In this document: positions 5,527 through 16,389 of the stretch, piece after piece
How positions within the stretch are numbered: the first letter of the stretch is position 1
Layout of the letters: each line of letters opens with the position of its first letter
NCBI GenBank assembly: GCA_947450225.1
Contig: CANFUO010000006.1
Location: 1-52,809, forward strand
Direction of reading: 5' to 3'
DNA length: 52,809 nt
Source of the DNA: Burkholderiaceae bacterium
GTDB taxonomy: Bacteria; Pseudomonadota; Gammaproteobacteria; Burkholderiales; Burkholderiaceae
Notes under the pieces: model-generated
Databases searched by the model: none
What the model saw: the letters and a program-made list of their open reading frames with translations, nothing else
What the model was told of the DNA's origin: nothing
Position numbers and translations under genes: made by a program

Positions 5527-6969
5527 TTATTCAACAGCCTTGACCATATCCTCAATAACCTTTTTCGCATCACCAAAGACCATCATGGTTTTATCCATGT
5601 AGAACAGATCATTATCTAAACCAGCATAACCAGAGGCCATTGAGCGCTTGTTCACAATCACAGTTTTGGCTTTATAGGCTTCTAGGATTGGCATACCAAA
5701 AATAGGACTTCCAGGCGTTCTTGCCGCAGGATTTACAACGTCATTTGCCCCAAGAATAAGCACTACATCAGCTTGAGCAAATTCGTTATTAATATCTTCC
5801 ATCTCAAAAACCTGATCATAAGGAACTTCAGCCTCAGCTAACAATACATTCATGTGGCCAGGCATACGACCCGCCACAGGATGGATCGCATATTTAACAT
5901 TAACGCCTTTGTGAATTAATTTTTCAGTAAGTTCTTTGAGAGAGTGCTGAGCACGTGCAACGGCAAGACCATATCCAGGAACAATGATTAATGTTTCAGC
6001 ATTGCCCATGAGGAATGCTGCGTCATCTGCAGATCCGCTTTTGACAGGCCGTTGAGCTTGAGCTCCTGCAACTGCAGCAGTCGCAGTATCACCACCAAAG
6101 CCACCTAAGATCACATTAAAGAATGAACGATTCATGGCTTTACACATAATGTAAGACAGAATCGCGCCTGAAGAACCAACTAAAGATCCCGCCACAATCA
6201 ACATCGAATTATTTAAAGAGAACCCAATACCTGCTGCAGCCCAACCAGAGTAGGAGTTCAACATGGAGACCACGACTGGCATATCAGCACCACCGATAGG
6301 AATGATGATGAGAACACCCAATACAAAAGCAATACCTAGCATGATTAAAAAGGGTGTCCAAGCAGGTGTTGATCCTCCATCAACAGCAAAATAAATACCA
6401 CAACCAATCATCACAATGGCAAGGATGAGGTTGATTAAATGCTGACCTTTAAATGTGACTGGAGCGCCTTGGAAAAATCTAAATTTATATTTACCAGAAA
6501 GTTTTCCAAAAGCAATCACTGAGCCCGAGAAAGTAATTGCACCAATAAATGTTCCAATAAAGAGTTCAATACGATTACCAAAAGGTAATGCTTGACCCTT
6601 TTCGACAATATTAAAGGCGTGTGGTTCTGATACGGCGGCAATGGCAATACAAACCGCAGCAAGACCAATCATGCTATGCATAAAGGCAACAAGTTCAGGC
6701 ATTTTTGTCATTTCGACACGCTTTGCCATGATTGCACCAAGACCACCACCAAGTACTAAGCCACCTAAAACATAGAGCATTCCAGTGCCGATGGAATCAT
6801 TGGCTAATTTACTAATCAGACCGACAGTTGTAAAAACCGCAATCGCCATACCCGTCATACCAAATATATTGCCACGGATGGAAGAGGTAGGGTGTGACAA
6901 GCCTTTTAAAGCCTGAATAAAAAATACCGAAGCGATAAGATACAACAGGGTAATCAAATCCATACTCAT
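5527..6969 (-). CDS. pntB: NAD(P) transhydrogenase beta subunit
   Basis: A 480-residue inner-membrane subunit of the proton-translocating transhydrogenase, which uses the proton gradient to drive hydride transfer from NADH to NADP+. The N-terminal two-thirds is a series of hydrophobic helices. The C-terminal soluble domain III binds NADP(H), with [14 protein letters not shown] and [12 protein letters not shown] visible. It is last in pntAa-pntAb-pntB and overlaps pntAb by 4 bp (ATGA), implying translational coupling. A second ATG two codons in (6963) is an alternative start. The last 82 bp recur at 1544-1625, marking the border of the inserted segment. Confidence 0.95.
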   Translation of the reverse strand: MSMDLITLLYLIASVFFIQALKGLSHPTSSIRGNIFGMTGMAIAVFTTVGLISKLANDSIGTGMLYVLGGLVLGGGLGAIMAKRVEMTKMPELVAFMHSMIGLAAVCIAIAAVSEPHAFNIVEKGQALPFGNRIELFIGTFIGAITFSGSVIAFGKLSGKYKFRFFQGAPVTFKGQHLINLILAIVMIGCGIYFAVDGGSTPAWTPFLIMLGIAFVLGVLIIIPIGGADMPVVVSMLNSYSGWAAAGIGFSLNNSMLIVAGSLVGSSGAILSYIMCKAMNRSFFNVILGGFGGDTATAAVAGAQAQRPVKSGSADDAAFLMGNAETLIIVPGYGLAVARAQHSLKELTEKLIHKGVNVKYAIHPVAGRMPGHMNVLLAEAEVPYDQVFEMEDINNEFAQADVVLILGANDVVNPAARTPGSPIFGMPILEAYKAKTVIVNKRSMASGYAGLDNDLFYMDKTMMVFGDAKKVIEDMVKAVE

Positions 6970-7280
6970 GCTGATTCTCCTGGCTTAACTTTTTTCTCTT
7001 TTTTCTTAAACATTTCTAGCATACGTTTGGTTACTAAAAACCCACCGAAGATATTGACTGCAGCAAGTGCCACCGCCATGGTTCCCATGAACTTACCTAA
7101 AGGCCCCTCTGTTAATGCCGCCGCAAGCATTGCACCAACCACAATAATGGCGGAGATTGCATTTGTCACAGCCATTAAAGGCGTGTGTAATGCTGGTGTG
7201 ACTGTCCAAACAACGTGATAGCCAACGTAAATAGCTAAAACAAAAATAATAAGGTTGTAAATACCGTGACTGATTTCCAT
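6966..7280 (-). CDS. pntAb: NAD(P) transhydrogenase alpha-2 (membrane) subunit
   Basis: A 104-residue protein with three hydrophobic helices and a basic C-terminus (FKKKEKKVK). It corresponds to the membrane part of E. coli PntA, which is a separate gene in the three-subunit form known from Rhodospirillum and many betaproteobacteria. AGGA lies just before the ATG. It starts 11 nt after pntAa and overlaps pntB by 4 bp, so the three subunits are made from one message. Confidence 0.93.
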   Translation of the reverse strand: MEISHGIYNLIIFVLAIYVGYHVVWTVTPALHTPLMAVTNAISAIIVVGAMLAAALTEGPLGKFMGTMAVALAAVNIFGGFLVTKRMLEMFKKKEKKVKPGESA

Positions 7281-7291
7281 AAAGTTCCTAA

Positions 7292-8425
7292 TTAAGCGTT
7301 GGTTCGAATAACCTTGCCGTTTTCACACATCAGGCAAGCCGTGACAATATCGTCGTCTGTTGGGATAGCAAGCGCGCCTTCTTTTGTGACGACCAGCTTC
7401 ATAAAGTCCAAAATATTACGTGCATACAAGGCAGAGGCATCAGCCGCAACCATCGCCGGTAAGTTACTAAGTCCAATGATGGTGACACCATGTTTGACGA
7501 CTGTGACATCTGCTTCGGTGAGGGGGCAATTACCTGAGCCGTTTTCACCCTTACCAGCGGCCAAGTCAACAATGACAGACCCAGGCTTCATTTGTGCCAC
7601 TGTTTCAGCCGATAACAACATAGGGGCTTTGCGTCCTGGGATTAAAGCCGTTGTGATGACGATATCGGCTTGCTTAGCCCTTTCAGCAACCAATAAAGCT
7701 TGTCTTTGCATCCAAGTGGCTGGCATTGGTCGGGCATAACCCCCAACACCTTGAGCAATTTCTTTTTCTTCTTCCGTTTCAAAAGGAACGTCGACAAACT
7801 TGGCACCTAAAGACTCAATTTGCTCTTTGGCTGCAGGTCGAACATCAGATGCTTCAATGACAGATCCTAAACGTTTTGCGGTGGCAATGGCTTGCAAACC
7901 GGCAACACCAGCTCCCAAAATAAGCACACGGGCCGCTTTTACAGTTCCTGCTGCGGTCATTAACATCGGCATAAAGCGTTGATAAGCGTTAGCTGACATC
8001 ATTACTGCCTTATAGCCAGCAATATTGGCTTGGGAGGACAGAACGTCCATACTTTGAGCGCGCGTAGTTCGTGGTGCAGCCTCTAAAGCAAAAGCGGTGA
8101 TACCGGCAGTTGCCATTGCAGAAATCATTGCATTATCAAATGGATCGAGCATGCCGATGACGACGGTTCCTGATTTGATTTGGGCTAATTCTGCATCTGA
8201 AGGGGCTCTTACTTTGAGCACCATTTCGCAATCAAATGCCTGTGCACTTGAACCGATAGTCGCTCCTACAGCCACATAAGCACTATCTGGAACACTGGCA
8301 TTGACACCTGCATTTGCCTCAACTAAGACACTATGACCTGCGGCTATATATTTTTTTACTGTCTCAGGAGTAGCTGCAACTCTAAACTCTCCTGCTTTGG
8401 TTTCTAAAGGCACACCAATACGCAT
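7292..8425 (-). CDS. pntAa: NAD(P) transhydrogenase alpha-1 subunit, NAD(H)-binding
   Basis: A 377-residue soluble domain I of transhydrogenase, related to alanine dehydrogenase. The N-terminus ([20 protein letters not shown]) is typical, and the Rossmann motif [21 protein letters not shown] near residue 165 binds NAD(H). It is about the full length expected for the split form. It is the first gene of the pnt operon, with GGGGA about 6 nt before the ATG. The 104-bp spacer to mnmA should carry the divergent promoters. Confidence 0.95.
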   Translation of the reverse strand: MRIGVPLETKAGEFRVAATPETVKKYIAAGHSVLVEANAGVNASVPDSAYVAVGATIGSSAQAFDCEMVLKVRAPSDAELAQIKSGTVVIGMLDPFDNAMISAMATAGITAFALEAAPRTTRAQSMDVLSSQANIAGYKAVMMSANAYQRFMPMLMTAAGTVKAARVLILGAGVAGLQAIATAKRLGSVIEASDVRPAAKEQIESLGAKFVDVPFETEEEKEIAQGVGGYARPMPATWMQRQALLVAERAKQADIVITTALIPGRKAPMLLSAETVAQMKPGSVIVDLAAGKGENGSGNCPLTEADVTVVKHGVTIIGLSNLPAMVAADASALYARNILDFMKLVVTKEGALAIPTDDDIVTACLMCENGKVIRTNA

Positions 8426-8514
8426 GCTATTCCCCGATATTTAAAATAAATTCGTATAAGTTTAAGGCAAAACCATGATCAAGCATTTGTTCGCCCAATA
8501 TAAGGAATCAATCA

Positions 8515-8520
8515 TACAAT
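8515..8520 (+). promoter_or_regulatory. -10 hexamer of mnmA (possibly leaderless)
   Basis: TACAAT matches the -10 consensus at 5 of 6 positions and ends 9 nt before ATG 8530, so transcription would start close to the start codon. No clear -35 is seen. Confidence 0.4.
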
Positions 8521-8529
8521 ATTGGAGTG

Positions 8530-9672
8530 ATGAACGCTTATTTTGAACAACTTATGCAATGCAAAGATCCATCCATAGCCCACGGTGCGAAAGTGGTGGT
8601 CGGTATGTCTGGAGGCGTGGACTCGTCGGTTGCAGCGTGGATCTTGAAGCAACAGGGATATGAAGTAATCGGTCTTTTTATGAAAAACTGGGAGGACGAT
8701 GATGACTCAGAGTATTGTTCTACCCGTCAAGATTGGATCGATGTAGTCTCAGTCGCTGATTTAATTGGCATTGATGTAGAGGCAGTTAACTTCGCAAATG
8801 AATACAAAGATCGTGTTTTTGCGGACTTTTTAAGGGAATATTCAGCAGGAAGAACCCCAAACCCTGATGTTTTATGTAATGCCGAAATTAAATTTAAAGC
8901 TTTTTTGGATCATGCCATGCATTTGGGGGCTGCGGCAATTGCAACGGGACACTATGCAAGGGTCCGCCGAAATGATACAGGGGTGCAGTTATTAAAGGCG
9001 CTTGATTTAACTAAAGATCAGAGCTATTTTTTACATAGACTTAATCAGGCTCAGTTAAGTAAAGTATTGTTCCCGTTAGGTGAGATACCCAAAACTCTAG
9101 TTAGGCAGATTGCTCAAGACATTGGCCTACCCAATGCAAAGAAAAAAGATTCGACTGGGATTTGCTTTATTGGCGAGAGGCCGTTTAGGGAGTTTTTAGG
9201 GACCTATTTACCCACAAAGCCTGGTGTGATGCAAACCCCGGATGGGCAATCTCTAGGAGAACATATTGGTTTGGCTTTTTATACGATTGGTCAAAGAAAA
9301 GGAATTGGTATCGGTGGCAGTCAAGATAGTACCGGAGATGCTTGGTATGTGGCTGGTAAAGATATGGAGCGCAATGTACTCATTGTTGTGCAAGGTCATG
9401 ACCATCCCTTGTTGCAATCGGCCACATTAAAAGCCCAGGATACATCTTGGATTGCCGGAACAATCCCGTTAATAAATAAGAACTATGCAGCTAAAACACG
9501 TTATCGGCAAGCTGACGCCGCTTGTCTGCTGAGCGCTAATGATCAGCAGATCGATGACGGAAAATTTCAGCTACATTTTGAAGAAAAACAGTGGGCCATT
9601 ACACCTGGACAGTCTGCCGTGCTGTACGACGGAGATATCTGCCTAGGTGGTGGGATTATTGCCTCAATTTAG
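8530..9672 (+). CDS. mnmA: tRNA-specific 2-thiouridylase
   Basis: A 380-residue enzyme that thiolates U34 of tRNA Lys, Glu and Gln. The PP-loop SGGVDSS (about 27-33) activates the uridine with ATP. The two catalytic cysteines are in [12 protein letters not shown] (about C116) and [12 protein letters not shown] (about C212), both present, so the enzyme looks intact. An in-frame GTG at 8527 directly precedes ATG 8530, with only GGAG overlapping them, so the start is uncertain by one codon. Its stop overlaps the convergent GST gene by 4 bp. Confidence 0.95.
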   Translation: MNAYFEQLMQCKDPSIAHGAKVVVGMSGGVDSSVAAWILKQQGYEVIGLFMKNWEDDDDSEYCSTRQDWIDVVSVADLIGIDVEAVNFANEYKDRVFADFLREYSAGRTPNPDVLCNAEIKFKAFLDHAMHLGAAAIATGHYARVRRNDTGVQLLKALDLTKDQSYFLHRLNQAQLSKVLFPLGEIPKTLVRQIAQDIGLPNAKKKDSTGICFIGERPFREFLGTYLPTKPGVMQTPDGQSLGEHIGLAFYTIGQRKGIGIGGSQDSTGDAWYVAGKDMERNVLIVVQGHDHPLLQSATLKAQDTSWIAGTIPLINKNYAAKTRYRQADAACLLSANDQQIDDGKFQLHFEEKQWAITPGQSAVLYDGDICLGGGIIASI

Positions 9673-10283
9673 ACTGGGTGAGGCGTTTCTTTAAAAGAAG
9701 ATCTTTGACTTACTTTTTCGTAAAAAGCAGCTAAATTAGGATATTCATCACGCCATTTGATTTCTGGATAACGAAACGATAAATAGCCACAAACACATCC
9801 GACGGCAATATCAGCAAGACAAAACTGATTGTTATAGCACCAAGCGTTTGTTCCAAGACCCTCAGATATGGCTTTTAGACCAGTATTGATTTTATCGAGC
9901 TGACGATTGATCCATTCCTGACTAACATGTTCACCTCGAGGAGCCCAGGTTCTTTCAACGCGAATTAGAACTGCGGCATCTAAAATACCATCACAAAGAG
10001 CTTCCCAAGTCTTGACAGCCGCCTTATCTTTTCCTGATGATGGAATTAAATGGCCAACAGGGCTTAATGTGTCGGCATACTCAACAATCACCCGTGAGTC
10101 AAACATGACGCCGCCGTCCTCCATTACAAGGGCAGGAACCTTACCCAATGGGTTCAATTCAGGCATTTTAGTCACTGGACTCCATACGTCTTCGAGGACT
10201 AATTCAATATCAATTTTCTTTTCTAAAAAAGCTACTCGAGCTTTTCGCACAAATGGGCTTGCATGTGAACCAATTAATTTCAT
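9669..10283 (-). CDS. Glutathione S-transferase family protein, YibF-like
   Basis: A 204-residue protein. The N-terminal thioredoxin-like domain starts [21 protein letters not shown], with [10 protein letters not shown] (cis-Pro) and [11 protein letters not shown] (the glutathione gamma-Glu contact region). The C-terminal half is helical. The overall pattern, including [13 protein letters not shown], resembles E. coli YibF. The substrate is unknown. The SPFVR motif has Ser where thiol-type GSTs have Cys. It stands alone on the minus strand, ending within the mnmA stop and divergent from purB. Confidence 0.85.
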   Translation of the reverse strand: MKLIGSHASPFVRKARVAFLEKKIDIELVLEDVWSPVTKMPELNPLGKVPALVMEDGGVMFDSRVIVEYADTLSPVGHLIPSSGKDKAAVKTWEALCDGILDAAVLIRVERTWAPRGEHVSQEWINRQLDKINTGLKAISEGLGTNAWCYNNQFCLADIAVGCVCGYLSFRYPEIKWRDEYPNLAAFYEKVSQRSSFKETPHPV

Positions 10284-10349
10284 AATGACTTCCTGTAAAA
10301 AAAGCTGATACCTCTATGATAAAGAATAAAATATAGGTTATAACTTAAC

Positions 10350-11746
<1,397 letters not shown>

Positions 11747-11763
11747 ATTGTTGATGTAAAACA

Positions 11764-13077
11764 ATGCAAAAAAACGCGAAAGCTATTTCAGGCTTGTTTT
11801 TATTGGTAATCGTTATATACCAATGCATCTGGCATTTAGCACTCCCTATCGTCTTATTGCGATTATGGTGGAAGGGGCGTAAAGAGCCTCATTACCGAAA
11901 AAATATTCTAGAACGACTCGGTTTTTATCCCAAAAGAGATTTTAAAGATGCCATTTGGATACACGCCGTATCCGTTGGAGAAACAAGAGCATCAGTACAG
12001 ATTATTGAGCAGCTCATTGCCAAAGGTTATCGCGTATTGCTCACGCATACGACCCCTACAGGACGTAAAACAGGGGCGGAGTTATTTAAAAAGAATATAG
12101 CTCAAGGGCAAGTGTTGCAAACCTATATCCCTTACGACTTTTGTTGGCCTATTGGCCGTTTTTTGCGCCACTTTAAGCCTAAGAAGGGTTTAATGATGGA
12201 GACAGAGATTTGGCCAAGCATCTTATTTTTTGCCAGGAAAAAAGTGCCCATTTATTTAATCAATGGGCGCCTTTCATTAAAAAGTAGTTTAAGTTTCGCC
12301 AAATTTGGTGGTTTAAGTAAGACTTTATTTGGATTATTTGAAAAAGTGCTAGCTCAGACACAAAGTGATGCAGAGCATTACCAATTATTCGATGTGCAAA
12401 ATTGCCAGGTAACTGGGAATTTGAAATTTGATGTTCTGCTTGCGCCTGAGCAAATACAGCAAGGGCAGAGATGGAAAGCCAAACTCAAGTATCGCCAAGT
12501 AATTTGTTTGGCGAGCAGTAGAGAAGGGGAAGAAAAAATAGTCATTCAAGCGTGGCAACAACTCAAGACAACCCCCAAACCAATCTTGTTAATCGTACCT
12601 CGTCACCTAACTAGGCTTGTCGATATTGAAAAATTACTCCATCAAGAAAATATCACTTATGGCAAGCGAAGCCAGGTAGGCATATCTGACTTGATAGATG
12701 AAGATATTTTCATTGGGGACACCATGGGAGAGATGGGTATTTATTTATCCGTGGCGGACTATGTGATTATGGGGGGGACTTTGATGGGAACAGGAGGGCA
12801 AAACCTCATAGAACCTATCTCAATAGGTAAGCCAGTTATTTTGGGGCCTTCAACCTACAATTTTAAAGATATTAGTCTAGCAGCCGTAGCTGCTGGAATA
12901 GCCACGCAAATGAAGCAAAGTAATCCGGAGCAATTAGTCATTGAACTTCATCGTCATATGGCGCAGCTTTTCCATGACCCGCAGAGGATTGATGCCATGT
13001 CAATGTTATGTGCTGACTATGCCCAGCAACACAAAGGGGCCACGCAAAAAACCATGCAGTATTTAGAGATGAATTAA
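11764..13077 (+). CDS. waaA: 3-deoxy-D-manno-octulosonic acid (Kdo) transferase
   Basis: A 437-residue GT30 glycosyltransferase that adds Kdo to lipid A precursor at the cytoplasmic face of the inner membrane. An N-terminal membrane anchor (about 8-34) is followed by a basic patch. The catalytic base region is AVSVGETRAS (Glu about 73), and METEIWP is present. The C-terminal domain has the nucleotide-sugar motifs VADYVIMGGTLMGTGGQNLIEP and GKPVILGPSTYNFKD. It follows purB on the same strand. The SD is weak. Confidence 0.94.
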   Translation: MQKNAKAISGLFLLVIVIYQCIWHLALPIVLLRLWWKGRKEPHYRKNILERLGFYPKRDFKDAIWIHAVSVGETRASVQIIEQLIAKGYRVLLTHTTPTGRKTGAELFKKNIAQGQVLQTYIPYDFCWPIGRFLRHFKPKKGLMMETEIWPSILFFARKKVPIYLINGRLSLKSSLSFAKFGGLSKTLFGLFEKVLAQTQSDAEHYQLFDVQNCQVTGNLKFDVLLAPEQIQQGQRWKAKLKYRQVICLASSREGEEKIVIQAWQQLKTTPKPILLIVPRHLTRLVDIEKLLHQENITYGKRSQVGISDLIDEDIFIGDTMGEMGIYLSVADYVIMGGTLMGTGGQNLIEPISIGKPVILGPSTYNFKDISLAAVAAGIATQMKQSNPEQLVIELHRHMAQLFHDPQRIDAMSMLCADYAQQHKGATQKTMQYLEMN

Positions 13078-13160
13078 TGTGCAGAGTTTATTAAATACCA
13101 GGCTTTCTTCACAAAGTTCTATCTCATGCTATATTTTTCATATTCATTGAAGGAATCAAC

Positions 13161-14399
13161 ATGCATATAACAATTATTGGGGCAGGTATTGGTGGACTCA
13201 CTATGGCGCTTGCTGCGCATCACTCAGGGATCTCGTGTGATGTCTATGAATCAGTCCCTGAAATTAAGCCTATCGGAGTTGGTATTAATATTTTGCCGCA
13301 TGCAAGTAGATTCTTGTGTGAATCATTAGGCTTAGAAGAAGAGCTTTCCAAAAAAGGTGTTCTCACTAAAGAAGCGATTTTCTTCAACCGCTTTGGTCAA
13401 AAAATTTATGCTGAACCATCGGGAAGATCCGCAGGTTATGCTTGGCCACAATTTTCGATTCATCGTGGTGACTTGCAAATGGTATTGCTCGACGCTTTTT
13501 TACAACGTGTTGGAAAAGAGCATTTGCATTTAGGTATGGATTGCACACGTGTTGATGAAGCGAAGGGTATTGCTTATTTCAAAAAAGCACGATCAGACGA
13601 TACTACTGAAACCACAGTGCAAGCCGATGCTGTAATCGCCTGTGATGGGGTGCACTCCATCATACGTAAACAACTCCACCCGAATGAAGGAAAACCTTTA
13701 TATTCTGGCGTAAATATGTGGCGAGGCGTTACAGTGTGGAAACCATTCTTATCCGAGGCAAGTATGGTTCGTGCAGGATGGTTAACGCAAGGTAAGATGG
13801 TGATTTATCCAATACGAAACAATGTTGATGGACAAGGTAGTCAGTTAATTAATTGGGTTGCAGAATTAGAAACACCTAACCATTTGGAAAGAGACTGGAA
13901 TAAGCAGGGTCGCCTTGAGGATTTTATTGGCGCCTTTGAAGATTGGCATTTCGACTGGTTAGACGTACCTGCATTGATTCGTGGCGCACAATCTATTCTA
14001 GAGTTTCCGATGATTGATCAAGACCCATTGCCATTTTGGAGTAGAGGAAAAGTGACCCTATTGGGAGATGCTGCCCATCCAATGTACCCAAGAGGATCCA
14101 ATGGTGCGGGACAATCTATTCTAGATGCGCAATCATTGGCCATGTTTCTTACGCAAGAACGCGATATTGAAACGGCCCTCAAAAAATATGAGGACATCCG
14201 ATTAGAGGCAACCGGTAATGTAGTGCGTATGAATAGAGTCAATCCCCCAGATGCGATATTAAGGGAAGTGTGGGAGCGATCAGAAGATAAGCCATTTGAC
14301 CAAATTGAAGACATTATTTCTCATGAAGAAATGGAAGCAATCACGCAGCGGTATAAAACTGTTGCTGGGTATGACAAAAAAACAGTTGCGGCCAATTAA
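13161..14399 (+). CDS. FAD-dependent monooxygenase, PhzS-like
   Basis: A 412-residue group A flavoprotein hydroxylase. GAGIGG at about 7-12 binds the FAD ADP moiety, the DG motif is in VIACDGVHSIIR, and the GD motif is in VTLLGDAAHPMYPRGSNGAGQ (about 297). The order FSIHRGDLQMVLL, MWRGVT and FPMIDQDPLPFW closely follows the phenazine hydroxylase PhzS and its relatives. The real substrate is unknown but is probably an aromatic or heteroaromatic acid. SD GAAGGAA lies 6 nt before the ATG and TATATT is a possible -10. The Bug receptor gene begins 2 nt after its stop, so uptake and oxidation of one compound is plausible. Confidence 0.85.
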   Translation: MHITIIGAGIGGLTMALAAHHSGISCDVYESVPEIKPIGVGINILPHASRFLCESLGLEEELSKKGVLTKEAIFFNRFGQKIYAEPSGRSAGYAWPQFSIHRGDLQMVLLDAFLQRVGKEHLHLGMDCTRVDEAKGIAYFKKARSDDTTETTVQADAVIACDGVHSIIRKQLHPNEGKPLYSGVNMWRGVTVWKPFLSEASMVRAGWLTQGKMVIYPIRNNVDGQGSQLINWVAELETPNHLERDWNKQGRLEDFIGAFEDWHFDWLDVPALIRGAQSILEFPMIDQDPLPFWSRGKVTLLGDAAHPMYPRGSNGAGQSILDAQSLAMFLTQERDIETALKKYEDIRLEATGNVVRMNRVNPPDAILREVWERSEDKPFDQIEDIISHEEMEAITQRYKTVAGYDKKTVAAN

Positions 14400-14401
14400 A
14401 A

Positions 14402-15376
14402 ATGAAAACTCAACTACTTAAACTCATTTGCTTGCTAAGCCTTGGTTTTGTTCAATATGTTTTTGGACAAAATGCCCCCATTCAAAACGGAGCTCCCATC
14501 AAGTTGATTGTGCCTTTCACCCCAGGAACTGGTCCTGACACGATTGCTCGGGCCGTAGCTCCAAAGTTATCTGAAAAAATGGGTCAGCCTGTGATTGTTG
14601 ATAATCGTGCTGGCGCATCAGGGAATATAGGAACTGAAGCAGCAGTAAGAGCAAAGCCAGACGGTACAACCTTATTAGTAACCGTCAATACCATTGTGAT
14701 GAACCGTTCACTCTATCCCAAGGCTACATTTGATCCATTAACAGATTTATCGCCGATGACTCTAGCCGCTTACGGCGATTTAGTATTAGTTGTGCCGGCG
14801 AGTTCCCCTTATAAGAATAGTAATGAGTTTATTGCCGCCGCAAAATCAGCTCCTGATAAATTGACCTATGCATCGCCAGGTATAGGTACACCTCATCACT
14901 TAGGAATGGAAGCGCTCAAACACATTACGGGTATCAATATTTTGCATGTACCATATCGAGGCACTGCTCCAGCCGTGACAGATTTACTTGGCGGTCAAGT
15001 AGACGCGATGTTCTTACCAGTCCATGTATCAATGGGACATATTAAAGCGGGTAAATTAAGGGCTTTGGGAATTGGCGCAAAAAAACGTAATCCAATTGCA
15101 AGTCAGATACCTACATTTACAGAGTTAAAAATTGGTGAAATCGATGTTTCGATGTGGTTTGGAATGATGGCTCCCAAAGGCCTTCCTGTGGAGGATTTCA
15201 ATCGTCTGAGCAATGCTATTCGGGAAGTACTAATGGATCCTGAGATAAAAACAATTTTCGCAGCACAAGGATTGGAGCCTGCCACAAGTAGCGCACAAGC
15301 ATTTAAAGACATTGTAGAAAAAGATGCGCAACGCTGGGCGAAGATTATTAAAGATCAAGGAATCAGCGCTGAATAA
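14402..15376 (+). CDS. Bug-type TTT periplasmic receptor
   Basis: A 324-residue periplasmic binding protein of the Bug/TctC family. The signal peptide (about 1-22, ending VFGQ) is followed by the conserved PIKLIVPFTPGTGPDTIAR, MGQPVIVDNRAGASGNIG, PDGTTLLV and LHVPYRGTAPAVTDLLGGQVDAMF. Length is normal. Unlike the Bug domain at 1936, all family blocks are standard. It is coupled to the flavin monooxygenase. No TctA/TctB transporter genes are in the window, as is common for the many orphan Bug proteins of Burkholderiales. The ligand is unknown, probably a carboxylate. Confidence 0.9.
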   Translation: MKTQLLKLICLLSLGFVQYVFGQNAPIQNGAPIKLIVPFTPGTGPDTIARAVAPKLSEKMGQPVIVDNRAGASGNIGTEAAVRAKPDGTTLLVTVNTIVMNRSLYPKATFDPLTDLSPMTLAAYGDLVLVVPASSPYKNSNEFIAAAKSAPDKLTYASPGIGTPHHLGMEALKHITGINILHVPYRGTAPAVTDLLGGQVDAMFLPVHVSMGHIKAGKLRALGIGAKKRNPIASQIPTFTELKIGEIDVSMWFGMMAPKGLPVEDFNRLSNAIREVLMDPEIKTIFAAQGLEPATSSAQAFKDIVEKDAQRWAKIIKDQGISAE

Positions 15377-15402
15377 ACTCTATGAAAGAGTAGAGTTTAT
15401 TC
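15371..15402. terminator. Bidirectional hairpin between the Bug receptor and secF
   Basis: Perfect 12-bp stem GAATAAACTCTA / TAGAGTTTATTC with an 8-nt loop. The receptor's TAA stop is inside the left arm. T-rich sequence follows on the plus strand. It lies between two convergent genes and is likely to stop transcription from both sides, although the stem is AT-rich. Confidence 0.6.
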
Positions 15403-15407
15403 TTAAT

Positions 15408-16385
15408 TTAGACCTTTGCCCCATAGTTTGGGTCATCAGCTTTTGGTTCATCTTTATCGGGCGTATTCTCCTGTTTAAGTAAATCTTCCCTTGTTACACC
15501 GAGCCACATGGCAATCGCTGCAGCTACGAATACAGAAGAGTAGATACCAAACAAGATGCCGATTGTTAGAGCAACAGCAAAATAATGCAGGGTTGCACCA
15601 CCCAACAGTAACATGGCTAGAACCATCATTTGAGTACTGCCGTGAGTGATGATAGTACGACTTATGGTGCTAGTGATAGCGCTATCGATAATATCTGGAG
15701 TGTTGAGTTTACGAAAACGACGGAAATTCTCTCGAATACGATCAAAAATAACAACAGACTCATTGACCGAATAACCCAATACAGCAAGAACAGCAGCAAG
15801 AACTGAGAGTGAAAACTCCCATTGGAAAAATGCAAAAAATCCTAAAATGATTACGACATCATGAAGGTTAGCAATAATACCTGCAAGAGCAAATTTCCAT
15901 TCAAAGCGGATCGAGAGATAGATCACAATACCAATGACAACAAATAGTAATGCTTTGATACCTCCGTATAAAAGTTCTTCCCCAACTTGCGGACCAACAT
16001 ATTCAACGCGTTGGAGTTTAACTTGGGGATGTGATTCTTGTAATTTACTAAAAACCTTTTTACTTTGATCTGAAGAGGACATCAACGTACCATCCGCATT
16101 TTTAATTAGTGGCAAACGAATCATGACGTCTTTTGAACTTCCAAAGTTTTGGACATTCACTTCGCCGTAACCCATACTTGCCACTTCATTTCTGATGGGC
16201 TCAAGATCTGCAGATTGTTCATACTGAACTTCAATCACCGTCCCGCCAGTAAATTCGATAGAGAGATTCAGGCCTTTTTGCCACAAGAAAAAAACCGCAG
16301 CCAAAAAGGTAAGTAAAGATATAGCATTCAAAATTAATGCATAACGCATAAAGGGAATATCTTTTTGGATACGGAAAAATTCCAT
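15408..16385 (-). CDS. secF: Protein translocase subunit SecF
   Basis: A 325-residue RND-type membrane protein that works with SecD to pull proteins through SecYEG using the proton gradient. TM1 lies near the N-terminus, followed by the periplasmic domain with NLSIEFTGGTVIEV, then TM2-6 including VLGYSVNESVVIFDRIRENFR. The length is normal. It is last in queA-tgt-yajC-secD-secF and starts 4 nt after secD. Confidence 0.95.
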   Translation of the reverse strand: MEFFRIQKDIPFMRYALILNAISLLTFLAAVFFLWQKGLNLSIEFTGGTVIEVQYEQSADLEPIRNEVASMGYGEVNVQNFGSSKDVMIRLPLIKNADGTLMSSSDQSKKVFSKLQESHPQVKLQRVEYVGPQVGEELLYGGIKALLFVVIGIVIYLSIRFEWKFALAGIIANLHDVVIILGFFAFFQWEFSLSVLAAVLAVLGYSVNESVVIFDRIRENFRRFRKLNTPDIIDSAITSTISRTIITHGSTQMMVLAMLLLGGATLHYFAVALTIGILFGIYSSVFVAAAIAMWLGVTREDLLKQENTPDKDEPKADDPNYGAKV

Positions 16386-16389
16386 TTTT

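Noticed and set aside
1544..5608. IS element or transposon as the cause of the 82-bp direct repeats
   Set aside because: Target duplications of IS elements are only a few bases. Here there are no terminal inverted repeats and no transposase between the copies.
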